From Sediminibacterium sp. (GTDB taxonomy: Bacteria > Bacteroidota > Bacteroidia > Chitinophagales > Chitinophagaceae): a stretch of 8,456 bases of DNA. Positions 6,910-8,456 of this stretch are shown here, in pieces. The notes under the pieces are model-generated. The model was not told the DNA's origin. It did no database searches and saw nothing but the letters and a program-made list of their open reading frames with translations. The stretch covers positions 1-8,456 of the forward strand of contig JAQBNJ010000436.1 of assembly GCA_028288645.1 (NCBI GenBank). Reading direction: 5' to 3'. Position 1 is the first letter of the stretch; every line of letters starts with the position of its first letter. The position numbers and the translations under genes were made by a program.

Positions 6910-7782
6910 ATGAAAACGAACAGAACCATCAAAAGCATTTTATATGCGCAGCCAATGGATATGGGCGGCATGCCCATCAGGCAACCGTTCCCATCTCATA
7001 AAGCTGAACAGGTAGACCCGTTTTTACTACTGCATCATGCAGATATAAAAGTACCGACGCATATTGATACCAAACATGCAGGCGTTGGCCCGCACCCGCA
7101 CCGTGGATTTTCTCCTGTGAGTTTTATTTTCAAAGGAGGCGTTCATCACCGTGACAGTCGCGGTAACAATAATATTGTTTATGCAGGCGGCACACAATGG
7201 ATGAATGCAGGAATGGGTGTGATACACAGTGAACGTCCGCCTGAAGATATTCATGAGATCGGTGGAAGACAGGAGTTGATCCAGTTATGGGTGAACACAC
7301 CTGCCAAACATAAAATGGATGCACCCAACTATCAACCGTTGACTGCGGAAGAAACACCGGTTGTTAATTCTGCGGACCAACTTACCTCGGTAAATGTGAT
7401 CGCAGGAGAACTGAATGGTGTGAAAGGGCCGATCAAAACATTATCACCCGTAAATACTTTCACAGCAACGATGAAGAAAGGCGCGAAATTCTTTTTCGAA
7501 TTTTCATCAACACACAATGCTTTTATCTATATCATGGATGGAAAAGTAACTGTAACCGGCGACGGAGAAGTGGATGATAAATACGTAGCCGTATTCAATA
7601 ATGACGGCGAAGGATTTGAACTCGAAGCTTTGGAAGATACCCAACTCTTTATCGGAACCGGTGAACCATTGAATGAACCCGTTGCCTCGCACGGCCCGTT
7701 TGTAATGAACAGCCAGACAGAATTAATGGAGGCTTTTCGTGATTACCAGGTGGGGAAGATGGGAGTATTGATTGAAGAATAG
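6910..7782 (+). CDS. Pirin family protein
   Basis: At 290 residues this is the classical pirin size. The N-terminal cupin holds FLLLHHAD (38-45), GVGPHPHRGF (58-67), the GGTQWMNAGMGVIHSE segment (93-108) and QLWVN (125-129). Ligand residues H62, H64, H106 and E108 are present, corresponding to the iron-binding set of human pirin. The C-terminal half ends with GEPLNEPVASHGPFVMN and AFRDYQ, the usual pirin C-terminus. No signal peptide is present. Pirins are reported as redox-responsive iron proteins or quercetinase-like enzymes; the role here is not known. It is a distinct subfamily from the upstream 239-residue protein, so the pair is not a recent duplication. The stop codon TAG is followed by a hairpin-forming repeat before the YceI gene. 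Confidence 0.93.
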   Translation: MKTNRTIKSILYAQPMDMGGMPIRQPFPSHKAEQVDPFLLLHHADIKVPTHIDTKHAGVGPHPHRGFSPVSFIFKGGVHHRDSRGNNNIVYAGGTQWMNAGMGVIHSERPPEDIHEIGGRQELIQLWVNTPAKHKMDAPNYQPLTAEETPVVNSADQLTSVNVIAGELNGVKGPIKTLSPVNTFTATMKKGAKFFFEFSSTHNAFIYIMDGKVTVTGDGEVDDKYVAVFNNDGEGFELEALEDTQLFIGTGEPLNEPVASHGPFVMNSQTELMEAFRDYQVGKMGVLIEE

Positions 7783-7784
7783 CG

Positions 7785-7839
7785 ATTAGCTTTTAGGCAT
7801 TAGCTGTTAGCCTTGAAATTCGGGTCCGCTAACAGCTAA
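7785..7839. repeat. TTAGC word repeat with a perfect 12-bp hairpin between pirin and YceI genes
   Basis: TTAGCTGTTAGC (7800-7811) and GCTAACAGCTAA (7828-7839) are perfect reverse complements around a 16-base loop. Upstream, TTAGCTTTTAGGCA (7786-7799) repeats the same word pattern with a period of 14. There is no T tract after the hairpin. It may attenuate, stabilise an mRNA end or mark a processing site. The remaining 50 bases before YceI are AC-rich, and I see no TAnnTTTG promoter or MarR operator in them. Confidence 0.75.
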
Positions 7840-7889
7840 CACCTTACTCAAAACAAACAACCTTAATATAAACCTAAAAAGAACCCAAA

Positions 7890-8417
7890 ATGTCAACTTA
7901 CAAAATCGATGCAGCACACAGTGAAATTACTTTTAAAGTAAAACACTTAATGATCACCAATGTAACAGGTAGCTTTACAAAATTTGATGCTACCATGGAA
8001 AGTGAAGCCGCTGATTTCAGCGATGCTAAAATTTCTTTTGAAGCAGATGTGAGCAGTATCTCTACCAACAATGAACAGCGTGATGGCCACTTAAAGAGTG
8101 ATGATTTTTTCGCTGCGGAAAAATTTCCGAAACTCAGTTTCACATCAAAGAGCTTCACAAAAAAGAGTGGTGACGAATACACTTTAACCGGCGACCTCAC
8201 GATCCGTGATCACACAAAAACAGTTGAATTGAACGTAGAACATGGCGGCACAGCAACCGATCCTTACGGCCAGGTAAAATCAGGTTTCGAAATCAATGGT
8301 AAGATCAACCGGAAAGATTTTGGTTTAACCTGGGGTGCAGTAACAGAAGCAGGCGGCGTTGTGGTGAGTGATGAAGTGAAGTTGCATTTGAATGTGCAGA
8401 TGATCAAGCAGGCGTAG
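7890..8417 (+). CDS. YceI family protein, cytoplasmic lipocalin-like
   Basis: The 175-residue protein spans the whole YceI domain, an extended eight-stranded lipocalin-like barrel that in known members binds isoprenoid or other amphiphilic molecules. Typical motifs are MSTYKIDAAHSEITFKVKHL at the N-terminus, NNEQRDGHLKSDDFF (60-74), FPKLSFTS (79-86), LTGDLTIRDHTKTVELNV near the middle and INRKDFGLTWG towards the end. Unlike E. coli YceI, which is exported, it has no signal peptide and should stay in the cytoplasm. The ATG at 7890 is preceded by an A-rich leader without a Shine-Dalgarno site. It is 107 bases after the second pirin on the same strand and has no visible promoter, so it is probably the last gene of the MarR-controlled operon. 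The ligand and its link to the pirins are unknown. Confidence 0.93.
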   Translation: MSTYKIDAAHSEITFKVKHLMITNVTGSFTKFDATMESEAADFSDAKISFEADVSSISTNNEQRDGHLKSDDFFAAEKFPKLSFTSKSFTKKSGDEYTLTGDLTIRDHTKTVELNVEHGGTATDPYGQVKSGFEINGKINRKDFGLTWGAVTEAGGVVVSDEVKLHLNVQMIKQA

Positions 8418-8420
8418 AGA

Positions 8421-8456
8421 ATATTGAACACTGAGCAAGGAATTTTGAATGTTGAA
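8421..8456. repeat. TTGAA word repeat after the YceI gene, cut by the window end
   Basis: TTGAA occurs at 8424, 8445 and 8452 within 33 bases (TTGAACACTGAG, then TTGAATGTTGAA). It resembles the other intergenic word repeats in style but uses a different word. Any matching inverted arm would lie beyond the window. Confidence 0.5.

Overview
The window looks like chromosome of a Bacteroidota bacterium, most likely from the Chitinophagaceae or a close relative. Four things suggest this: NusA, IF-2 and SurA-like proteins with Bacteroidota-type sequence; start codons mostly without Shine-Dalgarno sites; a clear TTTG / TAnnTTTG promoter of the Bacteroidota primary sigma type; and AT-rich leaders rich in AAAA and ACAA. 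The taxonomic call rests on family knowledge and was not checked by search. All seven genes lie on the + strand.

Left part (1-3796), transcription and translation core: the 3' half of nusA, then infB (IF-2). In the visible frame nusA carries a TAG codon at 122-124 where the family has glutamate, so the gene is formally broken. A 51-base self-complementary repeat made of CCATGGACC words fills the gap just before the infB start. infB is followed by an intrinsic terminator nested inside a longer imperfect inverted repeat.

Middle (3996-5408): a secreted SurA-like chaperone/peptidyl-prolyl isomerase with two parvulin domains, probably for outer-membrane protein biogenesis. Downstream is a textbook terminator with a GAAA loop and 8 Ts. 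It lies between two GGGA-loop hairpins that share a 12-base core in opposite orientations.

Right part (5618-8417), a small accessory regulon: a MarR-type repressor, two tandem pirin-family cupins (a YhhW-like one, then a classical pirin) and a cytoplasmic YceI-family lipocalin-like protein. The palindrome ATGTATATACAT sits inside the MarR promoter, and a copy matching at 11 of 12 bases lies 15 bases before the first pirin. The simplest model is that the MarR protein represses its own gene and the pirin-pirin-YceI genes. A 12-bp hairpin between the second pirin and YceI could tune YceI expression.

The main unexplained signal lies between the genes. Three gaps (784-834, 3809-3908, 7785-7839) and the stretch after YceI (8421-8456) each consist of a different short word repeated imperfectly; the first three fold into hairpins. 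I see no CRISPR array, RNA gene, insertion sequence or phage gene. No gap reaches 300 bases.
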